Below, one piece after another: positions 53,465 through 61,543 of a DNA stretch of 64,000 nucleotides (position 1 is its first letter; each line of letters begins with the position of its first letter). The translations under genes were made by a program, and so were the position numbers. Location: NCBI GenBank assembly GCA_017303935.1, contig JAFLBD010000001.1, forward strand, positions 248,001 to 312,000, written 5' to 3'. The stretch is from Armatimonadota bacterium. GTDB lineage: Bacteria > Armatimonadota > Fimbriimonadia > Fimbriimonadales > Fimbriimonadaceae. The notes below the pieces were generated by a model. It did not search any database, was not told the DNA's origin, and was given only the letters and a program-made list of their open reading frames with translations.

Positions 53465-54603
53465 CACGGCTCTGAATTCCTGCGCCGACAGATTCGGTCA
53501 GCAATGCCGAAGACCAGCGGGTTAACCGCGATCGAAATCGCTGCAGTGGCCAAAATGATGCTAACGAGGCTGGTCGGCACCAAGTTATAGCTGTAAGCCA
53601 TCTTGATCAAGACGAACGAAAACTCGCCGATCTGAGCGAGGCTCGCTGCGATAACAAGTCCAGTCCGTACCGAATACCCCAGGGCGAGCGTGATGCCATA
53701 TGCCGCGATGGATTTTCCAAAAATCACAATCCCAACTGCGGCCAGGATCGTGGTTGGGTGTTTGAGGAGCACTGCTGGGTCGAACATCATTCCGACTGCC
53801 ACGAAGAACAAAACAGTGAAAATCTCTTGAATAGGCAAGATGTGTTCGGTGGCTTTCTCGGACTGTGATGATTCGCTGAGCACGATCCCGGCAAAGAACG
53901 CCCCTAGGGCGGGTGAAACTCCAAACAGGCTCCACGCACCGAACGCAATTCCTAGCGCGATAGAAACAACCCCAACCGTGAACAATTCGCGAGATTGCGT
54001 CTTTTCGACACTCTTGAGCAGTGTTGGGAAGAGCTTTTTGCCGATGATGAGCATCAGCCCGACAAAGCAAGCCATCTTGGCTAGGTTCTCGAGAAGCGCG
54101 AGTGGTACGGACGGGTTCGCTCCAGGCTGGGGCGCAATCGTGCCCGATGCCATAGCGATGGCGGGGAGGATGACGAGGGCGGAAACCGCAACCAGGTCTT
54201 CTACTACCAGCCAACCAACCGCGATTCGCCCGTTGTCGCTCGTGACCTCATTTCGGTCGGTAAGTGCTCTAAGCAAAACCACCGTGCTCGCAATGGAAAG
54301 ACTCAATCCAAACACAAGTCCAGATGCCAGGCTCAGACCCCAAGACTGAATCGCAAACATTCCAAGCAAGCTGGCTACGAGAATCTGACAGATGGCGCCA
54401 GGTAGTGCCACCTTTCGAACAGACCAGAGATCCTTGATCGAAAAATGCAGCCCCACGCCAAACATCAAAAGGCTGACGCCGATTTCTGCGAGTTGCTGTG
54501 CGATTCCTGAATCGGCAACGATGCCTGGAGTGAAGGGGCCGATTGCCATTCCCGCGACGAGGTATCCGACCAGAGCAGGCAGGCGAAATCGGACCGCCAC
54601 CAA
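53461..54603 (-). CDS. Kef-type cation/proton antiporter (CPA2), 5' end uncertain
   Basis: The protein (380 residues from TTG 54603) exchanges K+ or Na+ for H+ in the inner membrane: LVGYLVAGMAIGPFTPG, GIAQQLAEIGVSLLMFGVGLHFS, SIASTVVLLRAL, ASLAQIGEFSFVLIKMAY are family blocks. Reading upstream, codons for EHDVSLIVTVAAGLALAFIFG continue in frame to 54669 without any ATG, GTG or TTG; homologs usually start with M-E-H-D. Here ATC 54667-54669 stands at the M position, so initiation at ATC, an alternative start, or a sequence error are options. There is no KTN domain at the C-terminus. Stop shared (TTAG) with the BTAD gene. Confidence 0.85.
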   Translation of the reverse strand: MVAVRFRLPALVGYLVAGMAIGPFTPGIVADSGIAQQLAEIGVSLLMFGVGLHFSIKDLWSVRKVALPGAICQILVASLLGMFAIQSWGLSLASGLVFGLSLSIASTVVLLRALTDRNEVTSDNGRIAVGWLVVEDLVAVSALVILPAIAMASGTIAPQPGANPSVPLALLENLAKMACFVGLMLIIGKKLFPTLLKSVEKTQSRELFTVGVVSIALGIAFGAWSLFGVSPALGAFFAGIVLSESSQSEKATEHILPIQEIFTVLFFVAVGMMFDPAVLLKHPTTILAAVGIVIFGKSIAAYGITLALGYSVRTGLVIAASLAQIGEFSFVLIKMAYSYNLVPTSLVSIILATAAISIAVNPLVFGIADRICRRRNSEPC

Positions 54604-54745
54604 CCCAAAAATGAAGGCAAGTGCAAGGCCAGCGGCGACCGTGACGATCAGGGAAACATCGTGTTCGATAGGTTCAGTCTACCGGTAAAAATCAGGTTCA
54701 TTTCATGTAACGCAATTCCGGGTAGGCCCAGAATTTCAATTTTAT

Positions 54746-54804
54746 GCAACCAAATGGTTGCCAATATCGAAATCATCGCGTATAATAAGCAACCTAAAGG
54801 TTGC
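54746..54804 (+). promoter_or_regulatory. Promoter and two ArsR-type operators of the SRPBCC-arsR operon
   Basis: Two identical palindromes GCAACC-N4-GGTTGC occur at 54746-54761 and 54789-54804, centres 43 bases apart. Between them is TTGCCA (54758-54763), 17 bases, TATAAT (54781-54786). The first overlaps the -35, the second covers the expected start point and includes the AAGG Shine-Dalgarno of ATG 54808. This geometry fits repression by the ArsR-type regulator encoded downstream. Confidence 0.78.
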
Positions 54805-54807
54805 ATT

Positions 54808-55290
54808 ATGGAAATTACAACTTCTGAAAACGAGATCACCGCGAAATTTACGACACGCGCATCGTCGCAACAAGTGTGGGCGTCATTGACGACGAAGGAT
54901 GGCTGGGAAGCTTGGTTTAGCGACCGCGTCGAGAGCGATTTCGTAGTCGGTAGTCCGCTGGAAATGTACTTCGAGGGCGAGGGGACAGTCACGGCGACGG
55001 TGACGGAGCGGGAGGAGCTGAAGTGCTTCGCCTATCGCTGGCATCCGGGTGAATCTGGTGAGAAACTCGCCATGCACCCCGACGAACAGACCACCGTGCG
55101 GTTCACTCTGGTTGAAAATGATGGCCAAGTGGAACTGACCATGACCGAGTTTGGATTCGAGCGAATTCCTGCAGAGCGACGCCCAAAGGCGTTTGCTGAC
55201 AATCAAGGCGGATGGAAGTATATGATCGAACAGTTCGAAGCATGGACCGAATCTGGCGTGCGACAGGCGAACTCGAAAGGGAAGGACTAA
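54808..55290 (+). CDS. SRPBCC (AHSA1-like) domain protein
   Basis: The 160-residue protein is an activator of Hsp90 ATPase-like START/Bet v1 domain: TTRASSQQVWASLTTKDGWEAWFSDRVE, VTATVTEREELKCFAYRWHPG, VRFTLVENDGQVELTMTEFGFER and GGWKYMIEQFEAW. It has a hydrophobic cavity and may bind a small ligand. The pairing with an ArsR-family regulator is widespread. The start is ATG 54808; an earlier in-frame extension to 54661 runs through the promoter and is rejected. Confidence 0.85.
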   Translation: MEITTSENEITAKFTTRASSQQVWASLTTKDGWEAWFSDRVESDFVVGSPLEMYFEGEGTVTATVTEREELKCFAYRWHPGESGEKLAMHPDEQTTVRFTLVENDGQVELTMTEFGFERIPAERRPKAFADNQGGWKYMIEQFEAWTESGVRQANSKGKD

Positions 55291-55291
55291 A

Positions 55292-55627
55292 TTGGAATGC
55301 TACAAGACCTTTGAAGCGCTGGGCGATCCGATCCGGCTTGAAATCGTGGAACGCCTTGCGAATCAGAAGCGGCTCCCAACCCTGGTACTGGTGCAGGGTG
55401 TGGGAGTCTCTAGACAGGCTGCGGCAAAGCACATATTGGTATTAGAGCGAGCGGGAGTGATTCGCAGTCATGGCGAGGGTCGCCAGGTTTATCGCGAACT
55501 GAATCCAGAGGCTCTAACTGAAGCCCAAGCCTGGATTCAAGCTCGAACGCAGAGGTGGACCGAGAAACTCACCAAGCTCGAAGAACACTTAGCGCGCATT
55601 GCTGAAGCACCAAATAGCGAAAAATGA
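55292..55627 (+). CDS. ArsR-family transcriptional regulator
   Basis: The 111-residue winged-helix protein begins with the ArsR pattern FEALGDPIRLEIVERLANQ, followed by the recognition helix SRQAAAKHILVLERAGVIRSHGEGRQVYRELNPEAL. No cysteine-type metal site (CxC) is seen in the recognition region, so a small-molecule or SRPBCC-linked ligand is likely. The start is TTG 55292, 1 base after the SRPBCC stop. It likely represses its own operon at the two GCAACC palindromes. Confidence 0.88.
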   Translation: MECYKTFEALGDPIRLEIVERLANQKRLPTLVLVQGVGVSRQAAAKHILVLERAGVIRSHGEGRQVYRELNPEALTEAQAWIQARTQRWTEKLTKLEEHLARIAEAPNSEK

Positions 55628-55687
55628 TTCCAAAAGTCGACTGCTGACGTAACAATATCACCGTATTTCTACTAAACTACCGGAGTC

Positions 55688-56488
55688 ATGAAACGCACAA
55701 GCATTTTGTTGGGATTGGGGCTCATTGCCCTTGTAGTGGCAGGCTGTGGTGGTACCACTGCTGAGGTTGGCGAGCGCATCTTGGTTCTGGGCGCAGCAGG
55801 CACGTCTTTCACGAGATTGAGTGCTTTGAACTATGCTCAGGTCGGAAGTACGGTGACGATTTCTGGGCTTAGCGGCGGCGAATCCATTGAAACTGTCGAC
55901 GTGCGGCCTTCAACTGGACAATTGTACGGTTACAGCAATCTCGACAATTTATATGCGATCAACCAGATTACTGGCGTGGCGACACTCGTTGGTAACGCTC
56001 CGACGACTGGCGCCGTGATGGATATGGATTTCAACCCAGTTGTTGATCGGATTCGAATCTCGACCACCGATGGCTCCAATGTGCGAGTGCACCCTGATAC
56101 AGGTGCTCTCGTTGCCACCGACACCAGCTTCGCTTACGCTCCAGCGGACGTGAACTTTGGAGACGCGGTGAACATTGCAGGTATGGCTTACGATCGCAGC
56201 GTAATCGGCGCTACACAAACCACTCTATACGCGGTGGATGGCGTCCAAGACACGCTTTGCACAGTAGGCGGAATCAACGGATCTCCATCACCTAACTCTG
56301 GTGAACTCAATACGCTGGGGGCGACGACTCAGAACCTGGCGGGTGATATCGGATTCGATATTTCTGGCACTACAAACATCGGCTACTTGATGTCTGGCGG
56401 CGCGCTCTACACGGTCAACCTCAACAATGGAACCATGACTTCGGTTGTGGGTTCGGTGACGGCGAACGACATCTGTGTTTTGCCGTAA
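55688..56488 (+). CDS. DUF4394 lipoprotein
   Basis: The lipobox VVAGC at residues 17-21 follows a typical lipoprotein signal. The ~240-residue remainder consists of beta-repeats with the DUF4394 pattern (VDVRPSTGQLYGYSNLDNLYAINQITGVATLVG, FNPVVDRIRISTTDGSNVRVHPDTGALV, TLYAVDGVQDTL). DUF4394 proteins are secreted beta-propeller-like domains of unknown role. The ATG follows GGAG by 6 bases. Confidence 0.82.
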   Translation: MKRTSILLGLGLIALVVAGCGGTTAEVGERILVLGAAGTSFTRLSALNYAQVGSTVTISGLSGGESIETVDVRPSTGQLYGYSNLDNLYAINQITGVATLVGNAPTTGAVMDMDFNPVVDRIRISTTDGSNVRVHPDTGALVATDTSFAYAPADVNFGDAVNIAGMAYDRSVIGATQTTLYAVDGVQDTLCTVGGINGSPSPNSGELNTLGATTQNLAGDIGFDISGTTNIGYLMSGGALYTVNLNNGTMTSVVGSVTANDICVLP

Positions 56489-56512
56489 GAATCGCAGATT
56501 GTGATCATGTGT

Positions 56513-56534
56513 GGCCGTCCCATTTGGGACGGCC
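56513..56534 (+). terminator. Hairpin after the DUF4394 gene
   Basis: A perfect 9-bp stem (GGCCGTCCC with its complement, loop ATTT) at 56513-56534 follows the gene by 24 bases. A T-run is lacking, so efficiency is uncertain. Confidence 0.55.
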
Positions 56535-56543
56535 TCACTCATA

Positions 56544-56559
56544 TATGACCTTTGTCATA
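56544..56559. promoter_or_regulatory. FNR/CRP-like palindrome before the YwiC-like gene
   Basis: TATGAC-N4-GTCATA at 56544-56559 has the TGAC-N4-GTCA core and spacing of sites for FNR/CRP-family regulators. It lies 34 bases before the GTG at 56593. No regulator gene of that family is in the window. Confidence 0.4.
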
Positions 56560-56592
56560 AATTGAATTCAGCCTTGGTGCGATGATTGATTT

Positions 56593-57408
56593 GTGGAACG
56601 CGTGATGTCATCGAAGCCGACCGTCAACTTAAAATTAGTCGCATTGCCTGCCGAACACGGTGGTTGGGGCTTCTTGATGGTGCCCGTGCTGGCTGGGCTA
56701 ATTTTCGCGTTTTCAGTGCCAGGACTGGTTCTATCGTTTGCAGCCCTGTTTCTGTTCTTGACCCACCAGCCTCTCAAGGTAGCACTAAAGGATTCGCTCA
56801 AGGGCAAAATCTATCCCCGTACTCGGGCGGCAATTCTGTTTGCCGTGAGTTACTCGCTTCTGACTGCCGTTCTCTTTTTGCTTGCGCTAAGGCTCACACC
56901 AAGCTCAGATTTTGTTAAGCCACTGATGGTTGCACTGCCGCTGTTTGCAGTCGTTTTGGCATTTGATTTGCGAAGTAGTAGCCGCGAGTGGCTTCCTGAA
57001 ATCATCGCCAGCGCGAGCTTTGGTTCTGTAGCGGCCGCAATAGCCATCTTGGGTGGAGCTAATTTGTGGCTTGCGAGTGGAATCTGGTTCTTGATCGCCC
57101 TGCATTCCGCAAGCGCGATACTTTATGTGCGTGCACGGCTCCGGCTGGAAAGGGATCTGTCTGCCAGCGCATTGCCCCAGACTTGCGTATTCGTCTTGGC
57201 GTTTTTCACTTGTGCTTGGATGTCAAAGAATGGCGCGATCAACATGCTCCCGGGATTGGCGTTTGCGGTGCTATTCATTCGCAGCATCTACGGACTCTCC
57301 AAATTCCGCAAGGTCGTCCCAGCAAAGTCGGTTGGATTCCAGGAATTCGGATATGGGCTGTTGGTGAGCCTTGCAATAGGCTTTTGCCAAATGGGAATTG
57401 GGCGATAA
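56593..57408 (+). CDS. YwiC-like membrane protein
   Basis: This 271-residue membrane protein has about eight hydrophobic segments and starts its membrane part with LPAEHGGWGFLMVPVLAGL, the PxEHGGWG motif of the YwiC-like family (PF14256). In Bacillus subtilis, ywiC lies near the anaerobic regulator fnr; its function is unknown. The palindrome just upstream fits that link. The start may be GTG 56593 or ATG 56605 (MSSKP). Confidence 0.85.
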   Translation: MERVMSSKPTVNLKLVALPAEHGGWGFLMVPVLAGLIFAFSVPGLVLSFAALFLFLTHQPLKVALKDSLKGKIYPRTRAAILFAVSYSLLTAVLFLLALRLTPSSDFVKPLMVALPLFAVVLAFDLRSSSREWLPEIIASASFGSVAAAIAILGGANLWLASGIWFLIALHSASAILYVRARLRLERDLSASALPQTCVFVLAFFTCAWMSKNGAINMLPGLAFAVLFIRSIYGLSKFRKVVPAKSVGFQEFGYGLLVSLAIGFCQMGIGR

Positions 57409-57424
57409 TCGAGCTTGGTTCGCT

Positions 57425-57440
57425 TTGATATACTGCAACC
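57425..57440 (+). promoter_or_regulatory. Extended -10 with leaderless placement for the PNGase F-like gene
   Basis: TTTGATATACT: TG-A-TATACT (57426-57434) is an extended -10 box, 6 bases before ATG 57441, with no ribosome-binding site. The same TTTGATATA-T appears before the TPR gene on the minus strand. Confidence 0.5.
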
Positions 57441-58871
57441 ATGCAACTGCTTTCGATTGTCGCGGCGCTCGCTCTTCAAGCCCCTGCTGAAATCAATCAC
57501 ATACGTCCGGCAGCCACTTGGGAGGCGAATTTCGAACTCAAATTGCCTTACAAGAGCAAAGGCGCCGGCATCGGCTGGTTTCCGAAGTCTGCTGACACAT
57601 CGAAAGTAACGTGGGACGAACCAAACGTGCCGGGAGGTCTCTCGATCGGATTTGACAGTGAAAATCCGCCTTCTCAAGACTGGTTCAATGCCGACGGAAA
57701 CATTGACAACAAGCCTCAGCACGAAGTTTCGATCCACTGGAACGGAATGGAGATTGCCAATCGTTTAAGTTCTGTTGATTTTCGATCTCCTTACACGAAA
57801 AATGTATCGGTTAAAGTCCGATTTGTCACCGGTGGAGCGATGGTCGATGTCGCGATTGAACAGACCGCGGTATACAAAGATTATTTTGTTCCAACTTGCT
57901 TGACTTTTGATGCCAAATTAGAAGGTAGTGAGGTCACCAATTCACCTTCCATAAACAAGTTAACTCACAAAGAATCTGGCCGAGCACTGGAGTCGAGCCC
58001 ACCTACCACGGTCAGCATCTTCAGCTCCGCCCTCACCGACGCGAAGAGTCACTCTCAAACGAGCTTGATCACCGTTCCACCTTCTTTGTACGGCAAGGAC
58101 GGTCTTTTCAGGGGTCGAATCATCGCCCGATTGAAGCTCCATGAACCGCAGGGTGGATTTGATCCTTGGGACCGAATGGCTGCGGTGTTTGTCAAAGACC
58201 AGAATGGAAAGAAAATTGAAATTCTTCGCTACATGACTCCATATCGCCGCGGGCATGAGTGGTTTTATGATGTTTCCTATTTAGCCCCGCTCTTTAAGGG
58301 TCAACAAAACTACGAAGTTTGGTGCGAAACATACGGCACAGGCTGGCTTGTGGATTTCGACTTGATCTACTATCCGGGCAAAGTTCAAAAGGTTGCGAAG
58401 CGAGTGGAATTGCTCTGGAACGAAAAGCCAGAAATTGGAAATCCTGATAACAGCTTCGAAAAGCAAATGCCTCCAGCCAAGGTAACGCGCTCAGTGGGTA
58501 CGAAGGCTGCGGAACTAGTGATCACAGCAACGGGACATGGAATGGAGCCAAATTCGAACAACGCTGGAGAATTCTATGCTCTTGGTCGGACAGTGACTGT
58601 CGGGAAATCTGAATTTAAGAATGTGCTTTGGAAGGATGACTGCTACTTGAATCCTTGCCGTCCGCAAAGAGGAACTTGGAAATTCAGTCGGGCTGGATGG
58701 GCGCCGGGAGATATCGTCCGGCCATGGGTGATCGACGCGTCACGAGCGGTTCCGACCGGGAAAGATGTGACGATCAAGTACGCAATTGATCCGTATTTGA
58801 ATGAAGGCCGAGGCAAAACGTGGGCGCCGTTCCACTGGATTCAAGGCGTGTATGTCGAATATTCAAACTAG
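57441..58871 (+). CDS. Secreted PNGase F-like protein with lectin-like N-terminal domain
   Basis: A weak signal peptide (MQLLSIVAALALQAPA) leads into a concanavalin-like domain (residues ~25-180: WNGMEIANRLSSVDF, VRFVTGGAMVDVAIE) and then a ~250-residue C-terminal region. The latter carries ATGHGMEPNSNNAGEFYALG and WKDDCYLNPCRPQRGTWKFSRAGWAPGD, which resemble the peptide-N-glycosidase F C-terminal domain (PF09113) with its NP..PQ.GTW..RAGW.PG block. Activity on glycoproteins is inferred by similarity; I cannot verify the catalytic Asp/Glu residues. It lies between YwiC-like and a TPR gene. Confidence 0.68.
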   Translation: MQLLSIVAALALQAPAEINHIRPAATWEANFELKLPYKSKGAGIGWFPKSADTSKVTWDEPNVPGGLSIGFDSENPPSQDWFNADGNIDNKPQHEVSIHWNGMEIANRLSSVDFRSPYTKNVSVKVRFVTGGAMVDVAIEQTAVYKDYFVPTCLTFDAKLEGSEVTNSPSINKLTHKESGRALESSPPTTVSIFSSALTDAKSHSQTSLITVPPSLYGKDGLFRGRIIARLKLHEPQGGFDPWDRMAAVFVKDQNGKKIEILRYMTPYRRGHEWFYDVSYLAPLFKGQQNYEVWCETYGTGWLVDFDLIYYPGKVQKVAKRVELLWNEKPEIGNPDNSFEKQMPPAKVTRSVGTKAAELVITATGHGMEPNSNNAGEFYALGRTVTVGKSEFKNVLWKDDCYLNPCRPQRGTWKFSRAGWAPGDIVRPWVIDASRAVPTGKDVTIKYAIDPYLNEGRGKTWAPFHWIQGVYVEYSN

Positions 58872-59693
58872 GATCTTTTCTAAAGATTGGATTCGATTTA
58901 GTTCGTCGGGGTGATTTTCCCGGATGAATGGGAGCGCCTTTTCGGCGTAATACCGCGCCTTTTTCGGATCGCCGGTGAGTCGGTTGAGCAAGGCAAGTTC
59001 TTCGTGGCAATAACCATCGTCGGGAGCCAGCTCCAACACCCGGCGCTGCATCTGGATCGCCAAAGAGTGCTGTCCGAGTTCGCGGTAAACCCGCCCGAGC
59101 GTCCATTTTGCGATCGCCTTGCTAGCATCGTTTCCTGTCGAGAGGAAGTACTCATGCGCGATTTGAAACTGGTCCAGAGCCAACCGGAGCTCGCCCTGAT
59201 CAAAGTACGTCCAGCCCAGATTGTTGCTTAGGCTTCCAATCCATTTTCGGGCTCTCGGCTGCGTGGTACGTTTCGCTTTATCAATCGCCTGGAGGTTCAA
59301 TGCCAGCGCCTGCTCGGGGGTACCGATGATCGCGAGCATGTGAATCGCGTCAATTTCCAAGTGGTTATCATCGAGGCGAGCTGCCATCTCCGAAGCTTCC
59401 AGGAAATGCTCGAGGCCGCGGTCGCCGGTTCGGGATGAGTTTAGAACTCGACCGGACTCCAGATGGTAGCGGACCTTTGCGATACTGTCCCCGGCTGGCA
59501 AGGATTGCGAAACTCCATTGAGCAGCGCGCTTGCGTCGTCAAACTTCTTTTGCAAGCCCATAGATCGAGCGGCTTGGGTCAGCAACTCCGCGCGATTCAT
59601 CGGATCGCTCTCAGAATCGGCAGCACTGAGAAAACGGGACTCCGATTCACTCGGATTCGAAAAGTCCCAAAGTTCGTCGATTCGCTCGACCAT
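58863..59693 (-). CDS. Tetratricopeptide repeat protein
   Basis: The 276-residue protein is wholly alpha-helical; TPR-like pairs are visible (AELLTQAARSMGLQKKFDDASALLNGV, SNNLGWTYFDQGELRLALDQFQIAHEY, AIAKWTLGRVYRELGQHSLAIQMQRRVLELAP, CHEELALLNRLTGDPKKARYYAEKALPFI). There is no signal peptide; a scaffold or adaptor role is likely. It has TATAAT 7 bases before ATG 59693 and overlaps the end of the PNGase F-like gene by 9 bases. Confidence 0.82.
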   Translation of the reverse strand: MVERIDELWDFSNPSESESRFLSAADSESDPMNRAELLTQAARSMGLQKKFDDASALLNGVSQSLPAGDSIAKVRYHLESGRVLNSSRTGDRGLEHFLEASEMAARLDDNHLEIDAIHMLAIIGTPEQALALNLQAIDKAKRTTQPRARKWIGSLSNNLGWTYFDQGELRLALDQFQIAHEYFLSTGNDASKAIAKWTLGRVYRELGQHSLAIQMQRRVLELAPDDGYCHEELALLNRLTGDPKKARYYAEKALPFIRENHPDELNRIQSLEKILV

Positions 59694-59700
59694 GTTCGCA

Positions 59701-59711
59701 ATTATATCAAA
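59701..59711 (-). promoter_or_regulatory. Extended -10 with leaderless placement for the TPR gene
   Basis: Minus-strand TG-A-TATAAT (59709-59701), within TTTGATATAAT, lies 7 bases before ATG 59693; no ribosome-binding site is present. The same box, with one change, precedes the PNGase F-like gene 2.3 kb away. Confidence 0.5.
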
Positions 59712-59755
59712 GAAAATAAAGATCCCCGCCGATCTTTATAAATCAGGCAGGGATC
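59712..59755 (-). terminator. Terminator of the methyltransferase-glycosyltransferase gene
   Basis: A stem with one mismatch pairs GATCCC.GCC (59721-59730) with GGC.GGGATC (59746-59755); on the minus strand it is followed by TTTATTTTC. The plus-strand side GTTTTT could also work. It lies 22 bases past the minus-strand stop. Confidence 0.65.
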
Positions 59756-59776
59756 GTTTTTGTAATCTTAAGTCGA

Positions 59777-61468
59777 TTAGACGGCTATTTGCTTTTGTTC
59801 CTGAACTTCTGCAACGGCAGAAGTGAGTTGGGTAGCCACAAGCGCCTTAACCACTTCTCGTCGTGCACTTCGATCACGAACTTGCAACCGATCATAAACC
59901 CATTTCACGAATTCAATATCCGATAGTTGGGAATATAGATCGAAAGTTTGGCCTTCCATGTTGACCGGATATTCAATTGGATAAGTGGCGTCAAGCGGAA
60001 CTTGCAAATTAACACCATCGGGCAGCTCGGAAACCATCGGCCATTGATCAGGATCCATCAGATCCCATTTCCATTTGAAAATTTCCTTATTGCGTTCTAA
60101 ACTCGCAGAATATCGAATGGTACTGCCCTCTAGGAGTTGTGCAAATGTCTGTGATCCGTGGTGGAATAGCAACGAGCCCTGTGAGAGCCACAGTGTATAG
60201 CCCGCGAGTTTGCATCGAAGATTGAGGTCATCGTCCTCGAAGTTGCCGTAGTTGAACCTAGGGTCAAAACCTCCAACAGTATCGAGACACTCCTTGGTCA
60301 TCAAGAAGAACAGTCCGCGAATCTGTAAGTGCTCTACGACCTGACCATGATTCTGCTTATGATAAGCCTCAACGGAATAAAGCAGTGACTCAAGGTCTGT
60401 AATCGGCAGGGTTTCCACCTTTTGCAAACCGTTGATTTCGTTGCTCATCGGACCAATCATGCCTGGATTCACTCCAGAATCCTGCAAGAAGCTGAAAGCG
60501 CTAACCAGTTCTGGCAAGGTGCTTGGTCCTGGAACAACGTCATCGTTGGAGACTCCAAAGAGTTCACAATCGGTGTTGTTTCGAAGCCAATCCAGCCCGA
60601 TGTTTGCACCGCGTCCATATCCGAGATTCTCCTTAGACTCGATAATCTCTAGCATGTAAGGAACGGTTTGGGCATGCTCCTTTAGCTTGGAAATGGTCGC
60701 TTCACTGCTTCCGTTGCAAACTACTGCAAATCGGATTTGGCCAGGATAAAAGCGACTAAAGTGTACAAGCGTTTCTTGAGCTTGTGCCACATTATCAACG
60801 GTCGGAATTGCCAACCCGATGCTCGGCCATTTCGGAAGCTCGCCATCACCGATAACGGCGATACAATACATCGCATCATCGTCAAGTCCTTCGGTAATAA
60901 GCCCGGGCCATCGACCCTCCTGGCTCAGGAAGCGAACTTGTCGATCTGGGAAATTCTCTCGAATGAGCTCAGCAAACTCGTTTGGTGTCCATTCGACGGT
61001 GTGGAAACTGTTAAGCGGCTTATCGGTCAAGCTGTTGCCAGGCGAGTGTGTTTTCCGGTTTGGTGTGCTGATGACAATTCTGCCCGAACATGCGCCGTAA
61101 GCCTTTAGCAAACCGACTGGATCTGGTACGTGTTCGATCGTCTCAAAGCTCACGACTAAGTCAGCATTGGAATAGTCGAATGTGGTGACATCGTGAACGT
61201 CAAACTTGGCATCGGAATAGCGGGTGTTGCCATGAGCAACGGCATCGCCACAAAGGTCGATTCCGATCGCGCTAGTGGCATAGGTTGAAATGAATCCCGT
61301 GCCATAGCCCTCACCGCTAGCCGCATCAACCACCTTGGCATCGTCGTACCAGGGTCGAAAATAGAGGTATCGCTGCCAGTGGAAGAGTTCAGTAGCGACG
61401 TCGCTCTTGCCGGGCACCATTCGCTCACCAGTCCAAGGCAAGCTCGATTGAGGCACATTTCTTTCCAT
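59777..61468 (-). CDS. Methyltransferase-glycosyltransferase fusion
   Basis: Two domains are joined in 563 residues. The N-terminal ~210 residues are a class I SAM methyltransferase: VVDAASGEGYGTGFI (motif I), DLVVSFETIEHVPDP and GRIVISTPNRKTHSPG. From about residue 215 a GT2-like glycosyltransferase follows: LAIPTVDNVAQAQETLVHF, VVCNGSSEATI, NLGYGRGANIGLDWLRNNTDCELFGVSNDDVV (the DxD-like DDV) and FNYGNFEDDDLNLRCKLAGY. Such a combination suggests methylation and glycosyl transfer to the same glycan, perhaps capping a surface polymer. Donor and acceptor are unknown. GATAAT lies 9 bases upstream of the start. Confidence 0.82.
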   Translation of the reverse strand: MERNVPQSSLPWTGERMVPGKSDVATELFHWQRYLYFRPWYDDAKVVDAASGEGYGTGFISTYATSAIGIDLCGDAVAHGNTRYSDAKFDVHDVTTFDYSNADLVVSFETIEHVPDPVGLLKAYGACSGRIVISTPNRKTHSPGNSLTDKPLNSFHTVEWTPNEFAELIRENFPDRQVRFLSQEGRWPGLITEGLDDDAMYCIAVIGDGELPKWPSIGLAIPTVDNVAQAQETLVHFSRFYPGQIRFAVVCNGSSEATISKLKEHAQTVPYMLEIIESKENLGYGRGANIGLDWLRNNTDCELFGVSNDDVVPGPSTLPELVSAFSFLQDSGVNPGMIGPMSNEINGLQKVETLPITDLESLLYSVEAYHKQNHGQVVEHLQIRGLFFLMTKECLDTVGGFDPRFNYGNFEDDDLNLRCKLAGYTLWLSQGSLLFHHGSQTFAQLLEGSTIRYSASLERNKEIFKWKWDLMDPDQWPMVSELPDGVNLQVPLDATYPIEYPVNMEGQTFDLYSQLSDIEFVKWVYDRLQVRDRSARREVVKALVATQLTSAVAEVQEQKQIAV

Positions 61469-61543
61469 GCTGGTAGGATTATCGGGAAGCAGTTGGCCGA
61501 AACTTAGAGCAATTTCTTAGCGTTCACTGTTTTGGAGAACAAA

